From Cryptomeria japonica (taxonomy: Eukaryota > Streptophyta > Pinopsida > Cupressales > Cupressaceae), in NCBI RefSeq assembly GCF_030272615.1, contig NC_081413.1, positions 165,536,580-165,600,579 on the forward strand: 64,000 bases of DNA. The letters are read 5' to 3'. The notes under the pieces are model-generated. The model did no database searches. It worked only from the letters and a program-made list of their open reading frames with translations, and was not told where the DNA came from. This document shows, in pieces, positions 11,572-22,574 of this stretch (position 1 is its first letter; each line of letters begins with the position of its first letter). The position numbers and the translations under genes are program-made.

Positions 11572-13344
11572 ATATGTTATTTCATGGTCATGTTTCAAGA
11601 TGGTTTACCTAATAATTATTATACAATGTTATCTATGACACTATTACATGTTTATAAAGATTCAACGATTATACCTTTATATGTTACCTTCGTCAAATAT
11701 TTTGTGTCATTATCTATGTAATCCATTTGAAGGGGCATATTTTACCACTAATTATTTCATGATTATGATTAGGTAGTGGCTCATTAAGTGTCTTGCATTG
11801 ATCTTGTATCAATTCAGTCGCTTGTTGGAGTTTCTACACTATGTTTTGTCAGTGGGAGCACTGTTATAATGGTTCATTCAAGGATCTTACACCATAAATT
11901 TCTCTATTTGGAGCATTGTTGTAATGGTCCATTTGAGAACCTTGCATCTCCATCTTCACAAATTGTAATCGTATATTCAAGGATAATGAACCTATCAATC
12001 TTGGAGTTATAAGGGTTCATTCAAGAATCCTAAACCTATTTTTTATTTAAATTTTAGTTGTTGACATTGTTAAGTAGTGTTCATTCTTATTTAGTATTTT
12101 TATCACATGATACTAATATAATTTAGTGCATGCAAGTCTAAAGAAGGATGTATCGTTACATGGATTTTGAATAGACCATCACCCATATACATATACTATT
12201 TGTATGTGTTTTTTATTTACTTTCATGTTAGCTACTTGTTTTCTTTGACATGCATAATTCATTCGAGTTCAATTGAAAGTCAAAGTAGGGGTATAATGCA
12301 AAGGTAAAAATAATATCTCACTTTTCCCACTATTTTTGGACTCAATTTATTCCTTTGTACCTAATGAAAAGTCAAGTGTTAAAATGGCTTATTTATGTGC
12401 AAGAGTCCACATTCATCCAAAAACTAAGCTAATCCAAAGTATCATTTCCCATTGGATCCAAATCATGTCCTTAATCTAGCTATTCTTAGTCTCGAGTTAC
12501 AACAACAAATGAAGCCTTAATCCCATATTTCCAAACTTAAAATTAACCATGAAACAAGATGACTTGATCTTAACTAGCTATTGCCTAATGAAATAAGTTG
12601 GAACTTTGAATTTTGAATGCTACCTAGTGTTGCATAAAAGGACAAGAAGCCTAGGTCATTTAGATAATATATGAATTGGATCTAAGATAACTTATGCAAA
12701 GTCACATTCAATCACAACAATCATTGCACCAACATCCACATTCATAAGGATAAATATAGGTAGAAGCATAATTGAGACACCCATTCTTCACTTTCTATCA
12801 CTTATAGCAAGCAAAACATTAAGAATTCGAAGATGGTGCAAAAGATATATTTTTTAAATTTTATAAATAGATTCCAAATATTAATTTACAAATCTCATTT
12901 TTTAAATATATGTAAGTTTTTATACTTAATAGTATTCTTAGTGAGATATATCTTCTTGTCCATCATAATTTTTTTATAAATAAGATCACTTCATTATTTC
13001 TTAATCTAGATTATTAACACTGATACATAGGGCATGCATATTTTTTGTGTAATTTATTTTGTTGCATATTTATTTTCGATTAATTATGATTTAAAGATAT
13101 ATTCTTCCATCTAGCATTTTTTTTTGGACACATGTAAATTAAGATAAAAAATATTTGAAATAAGGAGTCAGGACATCTATATGGAAAACCTAGTCTTATT
13201 TTTAGAAGGGAAAAACATATTTTTCTATTTTATACATGTCAAAGAAAAAAATTTGTTTGGTTAAAAACTCATGTTCAAATAAATAAATCTTGGGTCATCT
13301 TACCTTCATTTGATTGCCCAAAACTTTCACAGCCGCAACTATTC

Positions 13345-13480
13345 TAGCTCCAAAATAGACCTTTCGTATAGCGTGTTAGTGACAAGTTAGTCAATCGCAG
13401 CCGTTAATTGCAAAATCGATGGTGTAACATGTGCGACTAACACACTTGTTAGTCAATCCATACTGTCTTTTTGGAGCCTA
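13345..13480. mobile_element. Possible small MITE-like inverted-repeat element
   Basis: TAGCTCCAAAATAGAC at 13,345 is matched in inverted orientation by GTCTTTTTGGAGCCTA at 13,465-13,480, with a small indel and one mismatch. Inside, GTGTTAGT (13,373) and ACTAACAC (13,436) form a second perfect inverted pair, and TTAGTCAATC occurs twice. There is no coding capacity and I cannot identify a clear target-site duplication, so class and borders are tentative. Confidence 0.35.
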
Positions 13481-13662
13481 AATAGACGCGTCCAACTTTC
13501 ACTTAGTCAAAATTTTCTATTAAAATATGGTTTATCAAAATGAGGAAAAACCACATAAGGGAGTTCAAATAAAGGGCCTTCTAATGAAAGATCGTCAATC
13601 AAAGGCATATTTGATCTAAGGTGGTTTTCATGCACTTGCATTGCTTAAAACATAAAAAAAAC

Positions 13663-13678
13663 TTTGTGTGTGTGTGTG

Positions 13679-13735
<57 letters not shown>

Positions 13736-13803
13736 ATGCGCGTGCGCGTGTGTGTGTGCATGTGTGTGTGTGTGTATGCGTCTCTCTATGTGTGTCTGTG
13801 TGT
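13663..13803. repeat. (TG)n microsatellite with CA/GCGC interruptions
   Basis: About 140 bp of TG dinucleotides, interrupted by GCATG and GCATGCGCGTGCGCG, ending in TCTCTCTATGTGTGTC. It creates spurious long frames of Cys-Val or His-Thr on both strands. Alternating purine-pyrimidine sequence of this kind can adopt Z-DNA in vitro. Confidence 0.95.
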
Positions 13804-15046
13804 TTAAATTGCATTAACCTAAAAAATAAATATTATACCAACTATTTTTTAGGATTAGGGTTTTACATTTTAAATTTTCCAATGGTGAAAAATGCTTTAG
13901 GATTAGAATTTTACCTTTTTAATTTTCTAATGCTGAAAAATGCAAGCCACACACTTTTCATATGTTTTTATGACTCATTTTGGCTCAATTAGTCTTTATG
14001 TTGTAAAAGTCTACAAATGACACAATTCCAATTAGGAGTGAGCACATAATCCAAACTTTATCCATTCATACCTACACTCACTCCCAAGGATGGCTCTTCA
14101 TCCTCAATTTTACCGCTTTCCTACTCTAATCATTTTCACACTTGCAAAAATGGTCCCTCTTCTAACATTCAAATTCTATTTTGGGGCTAACTTGACCTAT
14201 TCTAATCATAATTTCGTGTTAACTCAAGGGGATCAAAGTATTTCATTTGTGACACTTGTTGTTGTATTTAAGAGCTAACCCTAGTTCATATACAATGTCA
14301 TGCTAGTACATCTAATCATTCCTAGATATATCATTACTACTTGCACATATTATTACCAGCATTTATGAAGAAATCTATATTACGCACACATTTAGGGCAT
14401 TTTACATTCTTGAGAGTGTTTTCCTCAAAATCATTTACCTAGTTGTTGAATGTATCCATACATGGTTTGACATCAGGGAGTAATTATTTCTACCATACAT
14501 AAACCAAAATACATTATAATAAGTTTGTTGTTTAAGATAGACTAAGAACATCAAGATATTGGAATCAAATCATATCAACAAATGCCAAATCAATTTTGTA
14601 GTCATAGAAACAACCAAAGCAATAAACAAAGTGTTCATAGATTCCAAGATATTCATCTAATCATCAAATATAAATTCTCCACTATTGACAAATTAGCATG
14701 CATCATCCATCACAATTTTCTAATTAAATACATTCATTATTTTATTCATTTATTTATCCACTTAATTTATTATTCAACACATTTATCATTTCCAAATCCT
14801 ATGACATCAAAAAAAAATCTAAATATTAATACCATTTAATTATTTAACTTATGTGCATATAAAATAAATTTTATTCTCCTTCATTCATTTTGAAAAGGAT
14901 TGATTATTTTTCTTGTCAAATTTCTACTTACGTCGAGAGGCGTAACACTACAATGGCACCCACCCATTTTTTCGATGTAATTTTAATGATTAAAAATTTA
15001 AAAATTAAAAATTAAAGACTAAAATCTAAATTAAAAAGAAACTTTC

Positions 15047-15047
<1 letters not shown>

Positions 15048-15077
<30 letters not shown>
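15048..15077. repeat. (ATT)n microsatellite
   Basis: About ten uninterrupted ATT units in an AT-rich stretch. It is a simple sequence repeat with no further feature attached. Confidence 0.9.
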
Positions 15078-15628
15078 TATAATAATGACTAGACACGGAT
15101 AATTTAAAAATAAGTTTAAGAGTAAAATCTAAACTAAAATGCAACTTATTATTACTTATTAAATTATAAAAAAAAAAATTAAATCTACATTTTATATTCT
15201 AAAATAAAACTAAATTCTAATAATTATTAACCATATGAAATTAATAATCTATGCTAAAAGGTAAGACTAAATTCTAATAAATATTAATCATATGAATTTA
15301 ATTAATCTATGTTAAAGGTAAAGATTTTTTAAATTTGTTATCTCTTGCATCCTCTACATAAATTTTATTTATAAAATATAGGTATGCTAGTTGTAGAACT
15401 TATAGTAAGGGCTACAATCAAACTACATCGTTGGTTATAGTGAAAGCTATGTTAAACTAACAATCTTAAATTTTATTTAAAAAATGTGTAAGTCTTTATG
15501 AAAGAAGTTTGAAGTTACTACTAGAGATGAAGAGTTTGTAGTGCATACAAAGATAGTTCACAATTTTTTTAATGTTTAGCAAACATTATATCATACATAC
15601 TTTCTATTAATTTTTTTATGAAGTATCT

Positions 15629-15686
15629 ACGTGGAAATTTCAAATCACTCCAATCTTACGTGGAAATTTCAAATCACTCCCAATTT
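15629..15686. repeat. 29-bp tandem duplication
   Basis: ACGTGGAAATTTCAAATCACTCC with a short tail (CAATCTT) occurs twice in direct tandem, at 15,629 and 15,658, with only a one-base indel near the end of the second copy. It is a recent local duplication with no coding context. Confidence 0.85.
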
Positions 15687-16350
15687 TTTACAGTAGCTTA
15701 CTTGGCAAGTCCCCTGCTTATAACTAAGGTTTCAAGGCCACATCATCAAATATGATGCCACATCAGCATGCTTTTTGCCAAGGTGTCCAAAACAACCCCA
15801 AAAAAAGTGAGACCAATAGGTGTGCAAAAAGGGCTCCAATACTTATGCAGTTGATGTGGCAACTATTGGTGCAATATTGTAAAAAAAATGGACATTAAAT
15901 CAGCAAGTATGGAAGGGGGTATTAAATCAACAACTTCTATCACAAGAATTGGAACACGTTCAACTGTGTCTTTTCCCCTATATTTTTGTTTGTTTTATTT
16001 AGACTATAGGAATTGGGTAACCCCCCATTAAATTGTAGTTGTAATGCATCAGGAATTAACTGACCAATGATGCTGGTGCAAGATGTCCTCCAATACCACA
16101 TGAGTTGGAGGAAGACTAGACCTCCTAACCCTATCACTGAATGCTCTTGCCAATCAAACCAAACCATCAACCCTTATTTGTTTTATATAATTGCTCTTAT
16201 TCTTTTAAATCACATTTCATTTAGAAATCTAACTTTAGAACATAATCCCATATCACCCATATTTTTTTGTTGGTAATTTCAATATAACTTATCATAAAAA
16301 GCCAAACCAGTGCCATAAACACAAACTAAGGAAAGAAAGAAGTCCGTTCC

Positions 16351-16430
16351 GCTAACTTTAGCTAACCGAGATATATGCAGAAAACTCCAAAATCAAGTAC
16401 CAACCAAGAGTTCAGCTAACTTTAGCTAAC
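16351..16430. repeat. 16-bp direct repeat flanking and including the end of the esterase CDS
   Basis: GCTAACTTTAGCTAAC is present at 16,351-16,366 and again at 16,415-16,430, 64 bp apart. The second copy encodes the last residues of the esterase (Leu-Ala-Lys-Val-Ser); the first lies in its 3' untranslated region. Bases between the copies are not repeated. Confidence 0.85.
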
Positions 16431-17437
16431 GTCCTGTGGATGAAGCCATCTACATCGTCCAAAAATTTCTTCGCCAAATCAAAGCCAGGAAAAGCATGGA
16501 AAGCATGCACAGCATTATCATACCACAAAACCTCCACATCCTTCCCCATTTTCCTCAAATACTCCGCATATCTGCTCTGCCAATCCTGCAAAATATCCAG
16601 CCCTCCAATCACCACCAAACTTGGCGGAACCGCCAAGCCCGAAATATCTCTACAATTGGACCCCACCACATTAGCGGCAGGATGGTCTTTATTCGCCCCC
16701 TCGGGCAAAAAAGCCCTCCAATACCAGTCACTATTCTCCACTGTAATTAGCGGCGCCTCCTTCAAATTCACCTCCGCCGCCGTTCTTTCCTCGCCACCAA
16801 AATACGGCTGAATCAACACGTGCCCTAAAACTCTCACCGGCCGCAAATCCTCCTTCCCCTCTGCCACGCGGCATCCGACGTGGTGAACAATGTTCCCCCC
16901 GGCGCTATCCCCCATGAGAAAGCAACGCGACAGGTCAGCCTGAGCTGGCAAGTGGTTCACCCCAGAATTGCTTCTCAGCCATGCCAGCGCGGCAAAGCAG
17001 TCCTCGTAAGCCGCAGGGTATTTGTGCTCGGGTGCCAGCCTGTAATCCACGGAAGCCACCAGAACTCCACTCCGCCGAGCCAGTCTGCGGCAGAAAACAT
17101 CGTACACCACGTCGGCGGCTGACAGGGCACAGAAGCCGCCGCCGTGGAAGTACACGACGACCGGGATCTTTTCGCCGGTGGCTTCGACGGGAACAAAGAG
17201 CCGGAGCCATACGCCGGTAACGTTATCGATGACAATGTCTCTGGTGTAAACGCCGTGAGCCGGCTTTTCGTTTGGCAGCGCCCTGCGTTCAAGCCATTTC
17301 GAGAGGCGGCGATTGACGGTGCCGTCGCTTCTGCGCGTCAAATAACTGGCAAATTTGACGATCTGACACATCACACGGATTTTTAATGGGACGGAATTGA
17401 CGGTGGCCCTCGTATAACTGGAGGCATTCTCTGCCAT
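16412..17437 (-). CDS. Carboxylesterase, CXE/GID1-like alpha/beta-hydrolase (intact)
   Basis: The 341-residue protein starts at MAENASSYTR; the ATG at 17,437 is preferred because the 55 upstream in-frame residues have no family resemblance. It has the oxyanion-hole motif HGGG (residues 98-101), nucleophile Ser178 in GDSAGGN, Asp281 in GGLDILQD and His311 in NAVHAFHAF, with SVDYRLAPEHKYPAAYED between them. Length and motif spacing fit plant class-I carboxylesterases (alpha/beta-hydrolase fold 3). The GID1 gibberellin receptors share this fold but have lost the catalytic His; it is kept here, so an active esterase acting on small acyl esters is more likely than a receptor. There is no signal peptide or membrane segment, suggesting a cytosolic or nuclear enzyme. 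The gene is intronless and clearly GC-richer than its surroundings, with no stop or shift. It may belong to the CXE18-like subgroup, but I cannot confirm that. Confidence 0.93.
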   Translation of the reverse strand: MAENASSYTRATVNSVPLKIRVMCQIVKFASYLTRRSDGTVNRRLSKWLERRALPNEKPAHGVYTRDIVIDNVTGVWLRLFVPVEATGEKIPVVVYFHGGGFCALSAADVVYDVFCRRLARRSGVLVASVDYRLAPEHKYPAAYEDCFAALAWLRSNSGVNHLPAQADLSRCFLMGDSAGGNIVHHVGCRVAEGKEDLRPVRVLGHVLIQPYFGGEERTAAEVNLKEAPLITVENSDWYWRAFLPEGANKDHPAANVVGSNCRDISGLAVPPSLVVIGGLDILQDWQSRYAEYLRKMGKDVEVLWYDNAVHAFHAFPGFDLAKKFLDDVDGFIHRTLAKVS

Positions 17438-17613
17438 CTCTGCAAACAATTGTAAGGAAGGAGGAATTGGGGATATAAAAAAGAATGTTACATAAAAAAA
17501 ATAAATGGAATTGGTGGGCTTGGTAAACAGTTTCGTGTGATGAAAGTAACACGCATTTTGGGTCTCCATCATTGTGGTTGGAAGATGGCCTAATATTGCC
17601 AAATTTTACGTGT

Positions 17614-17681
17614 GGGGGGGGGGGGCGCCTCATGCAAAAAAACGGCAAACCGGGGCTCATGCCAAAAAAAAAAAAAAAAAA
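17614..17681. repeat. G12 and A18 homopolymer tracts upstream of the esterase
   Basis: A run of twelve G (17,614-17,625) and a run of eighteen A (17,664-17,681) flank a short imperfect repeat CTCATGC(C)AAAA. Both lie within 250 bp upstream of the esterase start codon, in its promoter or 5' leader region. I see no clear TATA box for the gene, so a regulatory meaning is not established. Confidence 0.8.
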
Positions 17682-20092
17682 CAGGTATTGTAGTTTTTTT
17701 TAAATAAAATATTATAAAATTACTTTACTTTATTTGGCTTTTTCACTTTTAAGCATCTTTTAGAAAGAAATGCCATGCATCCTATCTTCCATTAGGGTCA
17801 GAGATAGTCCAGATTAGTATAATTGCTTATTTTGAAGTTTTCCTTGAGAAAAGATAGGTAAGGTCAGAGATAATCCAGATTAGAAGGAAGTAAGGAAGAA
17901 ATTATGAGTATGCCAGTTGGTAAGGTAGTTCAAGGACACAAAAAAGTCATGGGTGGTGGTGTGACAAGTTCCTACTCCCTTTCTTTAACATTATGTCTTG
18001 AAAGGGAAGGGCTTAAAAAGTCATGTGTAAGTTTTTAATGTTAGAGGTAGTTGGTTTTTTATATTAATAAATATATATTCGATTTTATTTTCAAATTATT
18101 ATAAGAAGAAAATTTATATTGTTTACATTTTTTTTATTTTTTTTTATTGTCGGTTCAATTGATTTTTGAATATGGTTTTGCTTTTCTTAACATGGTCATT
18201 AAACTCCACATTCTAATATGTAATCTCAAAATATGTTTGTAATCTTAGTATTTTTGGGGTTGAACTATGAATATGATTTTGTCTCGTTTCCAAATTTTCA
18301 ATTCTTGTTTTCAGTTGCTAACAATACCAAGATCCGATTGTCATTCATTGACATGGACACTAAACAAATTTAATTATGTGGCTAGACTTTTGTATATGAA
18401 AACTTCATCATGTGATGCTTTCACATTATTAGATATTAATCATAAAGTATCAAAAGAACAAAGAGTACTTATCATTTTGTTGGAATTAGTAATCAATCCT
18501 CATTTGCCAGCATCAATCATCATCAACAATCAACAATTGGTAGTCATTGGCAAAGAGATCTATTAGACATAATGACTCATCTACCTGTATGAGACGTCAA
18601 GAGCAATAAACTCAACACATTATAAATTACACATACAAATATGATAGTCTTTGTATCTCTCACACTTTATAGGGCCATCAACTATGGTACAGAGGGTTCA
18701 AAAATGATTATTGTGTAAAATATTTCAAAATAAAATAGTCCCTAGTAATTTTGTTTCAATTTCGAGTTGATCTTGATTTTGAATTTCCTAATAATGGTGG
18801 TATTGGGTGATTCTCCATTTATATTTATAATTCTATGAATGGCGTTTTAAAATAATATCCTTAAAACAAGCGATGCATTGCATCATGTTCTGGCCTATAG
18901 TTGTTGCATATAGGGTAGAATTGTTTGTCATTGTAATTAGATTAGTCAGCTACATTTGGACACAAACGATCTTTACAAAGTATATTTTGATATTTATGAG
19001 CATGGAATCATAGACTAGACCAACTCTAATGTACAAGACTCATAAATTTCAGCAACAAAGTTTGTAGGGAAAATATTACAAAATCCTATCAAAGCAGATT
19101 TAATGTTTCAACTTCTTGAAAGTATTAAGAAATATAGTTATTATCTAAGATAGTATTAAATTTTATTTGTTTATCCAATATCTAGATTTCATTGATGTAA
19201 GAAAAGTCATCAAGGAGACAAACTTATTTTAAAGTCAATAATACAATTTATTACGATGCATATAATATGCTCATGTCACTCAATTAATTGATAGAGATGA
19301 AATTTAATTCAAGGAATTGAATACGACCAAAACATTGCTAAATAGACAATACAATTTGGTAGGTATTCTTTTATTACATAATGTCTAGAAAGTTTTTTTT
19401 AAAGATTTTATGTTTAATTGTATTGATTTCAATGACATAAAAAATGTCATTCAAGGAGAAGACATAATGTTAAAGTTAAAAATGTAAATTTCTTATGATG
19501 TACATAATAGTGTTGATGTCATTCATGCCATCAATCGAATTTACAAATGCTCTAATTAATTTAATGCATTGGATGTAATTTATATAAAAGATAAATAATA
19601 ATCTTTTTTACACTAACTATTCTCAGCTTGCACCAAGAGAAAGAAAAATATAATTTTTCAATTATTATATTTTAACAAAAAGTAATTATAAACAATAAGA
19701 TTACCACTCAAAAATTTTAATTCTATACAATGATTGACTAAAATAATCAAATAAATTGGATACAATAGATGCATTAATATTCCTATAGAAAGCAAAAGGT
19801 AGGAATGAAAATTTAGATTCGAATATTCCTTCTACTTAATCATTTTGACAAGTTTAATGGATCAACTTTTATCTCTTGTTTTCACATACAATGGTGTAAT
19901 TAAATGTGAAAATGTAAAATGCATTTATTTTTTGTAATGAGTGAGGGACATTGTGTTATCTCACAAAATAGGAGAGGATGGGTTCAATCATGTAACATAT
20001 GGTGTTAGGTCCTTGTTCGAAGGAATGCAAAGGATTAGGTGAATGTGAGGAATTATCTCATCAAGTAGGAGGGCCATTATAGGGGTCATAGA
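17682..20092. other. AT-rich intergenic DNA, nothing recognised
   Basis: A 99-codon open frame at 18,267 has no recognisable motif and typical AT-rich chance composition. I see no RNA gene, repeat border or protein similarity here. Confidence 0.5.
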
Positions 20093-21640
20093 ATTATTTT
20101 TTAGTCCACCCTATGGATGCCCTACAACTTGAAAAAACCCACAGACTTTGTTTCGATACTTTGCATGCTCTTCATGGTAAATAAATAGTTGACATGGATG
20201 ATCCAAAAGAAACTATAAACATGGAGTTCTCAAGAGAAATGGTTTTCATACTTGTAATTGTAGAAGATTTGTATCATTGTGAATATGATAAAAAGGGATG
20301 ATAACTCTAGACTATATTCTTGGAAGACCAAATGTTATGAAGACTGATATTTTACAAGAGTAAAACTTCTTTGGACAACATTGGACCATCTTCACAAAAG
20401 TTGTGATATCAGATTGGAAAGGTTCTACTAAATATCAAAATCTAGACAGAGATGAATGAGTAAGGGTTTTCTTAGGTATTTTAAATATTTCAATTGGACT
20501 AGTATATGTATGAAAACTTTGTGTAAAAGCAAGTGAATTATAAATGCAATAATAGTATAATAATTAAGTATTCTAAATGACTAATTAAGTATTCAAAATT
20601 CATTTAGAATGTGATCAATTATTTTAATAAGTCTAAAATAATATTTGGTGAAGTATGAAAGAATTTAAAATAGTAAATTAAATTTAACATGCATATTTAA
20701 TTAAATACATACAATATGTATGTGGAGAAATCTTTTCGATAAAAATATTTATCATTAAAGAGAGGATAAATCTATTTTAGACTAATATAAGTATTACATC
20801 AATAAATCCAACTTTCTCTCTACAATATAACAAAATTCCTACTACATAACAATATTCAACTTGCAAAAGACGCATGATACAACTATCTACTATATCCAAT
20901 TTATAAAGAATTAAATATATGAAACCACAAGTGGATTCATCAAAACCAACTACCATGAAACCATGACATGGCAAAAAAGCACTCCACATTATCCTGAGTG
21001 GTCTTTCCTCCTAATGCCACTACAACTAATATTCCAAGTTACTGGAAGATATAATAATATGAAAAAATCGCTCAACCATCTACACAAGTGTCCAAGTACT
21101 AATTGTCACTTTATACCCCACCCCCCCTTATATTTTCCCATTAGTTATAATTGATCTAAGATATTTCAATTGGGTTAATTGTGAAAATATGTTTCTAAGT
21201 TGTGGTTCTCACTTTCCCTTCTCCTTAGTTAACTACTTAAATTCAATCCTCAAAAATTGGATGTCAAAGAAGTGGTCAAGGGTTTTGGGTCTATTGAGAA
21301 CTTCTTTACTAGTATGTTGGAGGATTCATAAGAGCTAGAAACTAATGGTTCCTGGTTCCCAATCCCAACCTAAGTTGATCCAACATAAGGTAGCAACAAT
21401 CTCAAAGGAAAAAGAGACAAGGGACAAGTGTCTTTTGAAAGAGACAAGGGACAAGTGTCTTTTGGAGCTTTTGGTGCTTCATAGAACCTTTGATGGTTTT
21501 AGGTTTTTGAAGCCTACCTCCACCCCAACAAGGAATGCATCAAAGGAAAAAATAAATGATAAAAGGTTCAATAGGAACTACAAACCAATTGTTCTCAATT
21601 CCCATTGAATCCCTGATGAAACAAAAGAGGTTGATTGTCT
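20093..21640 (+). repeat. Segmental duplication, copy 1 (~1.5 kb)
   Basis: From CTATGGATGCCCTACAACT near 20,115 to GAAACAAAA(G)AGGTTGATTG near 21,630 the sequence matches 22,575-24,112 in the same orientation and order. The copies differ by many point changes and small indels. Copy 1 carries a 27-bp tandem duplication (21,411-21,464) that copy 2 lacks. No intact reading frame spans it. The ends do not show TG...CA borders, a primer-binding site or a purine tract, so it is not a convincing LTR. Confidence 0.8.
21411..21464 (+). repeat. 27-bp tandem duplication inside copy 1
   Basis: AAAGAGACAAGGGACAAGTG followed by TCTTTTG occurs twice head to tail at 21,411 and 21,438. The corresponding place in copy 2 (about 23,900) has one degenerate unit, so the duplication happened after the two segments separated. 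Confidence 0.85.
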
Positions 21641-22574
21641 TTGTAGTATACCTTTTGGTGCTTCCTTTCTCATTTTTCATTAGTTATTAGTTTAGATAGT
21701 TTTTTTAATTTTTGGTTACTTTATATTTTGTTTTGCTTGTCTATTTTATTCCTTTTCTCTTTGCATTTGTTTTTTTTGTTGGATTTTAGAGTTTTTTTTT
21801 ACATTTTATTTACTTTTATTTTTGTTATCATTTTTTGTCAAGTTTGTTACCATATTTATACATGGTAATTCCTTTTCAATTTTCTTTGTTTATTCTATTT
21901 TTGCTTAATTTTAGTTCAAACCCTTTTTATTTTAATATGTTTTTTTTTTTAATTTTGTTGTTTCATTATTTGTTCTATTTAATTTATATTTGGATTTGGA
22001 TTTGCCTTGCCATGTCTTATCATTTTTTACCTTTTTCAATATAATGTCATTTTCTTCTTTTTCAACTTTTTGTTTTCCCCCATCTTGTTTATAGGCATTT
22101 TTATGATTTTGGGTTATTTAGTCATCTCTTTGCTTCCTTACATTTCTTCTTTTTGGTTGTATTTTTTAAGTTTTTACCTGATGTTTTTCCTAATTCTTTT
22201 TTATATTTTTTTCTTTTATTTTCGTATTTCATCTCTTTGTTTATTATTATTCTTAATTTCTTTTCTTTTCACCTGGCACTTGTCCTAATCAAGTACTCCT
22301 TCCACTTTTATCACTCTTTTAATTTTGTTTAGGCTTACAACACAAATCACTTTATTCTCCTTATGATCTCTATCTCATCTCGATGATGGATAACAAAGTG
22401 CAATCCAAAACATTGATGCAAAAAATAGTCATGCAATCAAATCCAAAAGCAACACATACAATCTCATGAATTGTGAAAATCTAAGAGAATTGAATGGAAG
22501 TTTTATTAAACCCCATGAAAATTGTACTAATTATAATTACAAACCACTATGGCACCCTACCAACCAACAAAGGA
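21641..22574. other. T-rich low-complexity spacer between the duplicated segments
   Basis: About 600 bp (21,690-22,290) are dominated by T with short C/A interruptions on the + strand, giving Phe/Leu/Ile-rich spurious frames. The remainder to 22,574 is ordinary AT-rich DNA. No gene is recognised. Confidence 0.7.

Larger units (their letters stand above)
11572..16411. other. AT-rich intergenic DNA without recognisable gene
   Basis: Open frames here are short and show no known domain. The interval holds a degenerate repeat around GGTTCATTCAAG(A/G)AT(C/T) (about 11,830-12,040), a MITE-like hairpin (13,345-13,480), a TG microsatellite, an ATT microsatellite and a 29-bp tandem duplication, each listed where well supported. 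The rest is probably old, unrecognisable repeat DNA. Confidence 0.5.

Noticed and set aside
13599-13992. Open frames on both strands across the TG microsatellite
   Set aside because: They encode only His-Thr or Cys-Val dipeptides from the TG repeat, with short chance extensions.
16436-17386. Several 80-120 codon frames overlapping the esterase on the + strand and in other minus frames
   Set aside because: They are shadows of the GC-rich esterase CDS; none has a family motif, while the chosen frame has the full catalytic set.
18267-18566. 99-codon frame as a possible small gene
   Set aside because: AT-rich chance composition, no motif, no neighbour or promoter support.
21835-22288. Hydrophobic 69- and 93-codon frames resembling membrane proteins
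   Set aside because: They come from T-rich low-complexity DNA, which codes Phe and Leu in any frame.
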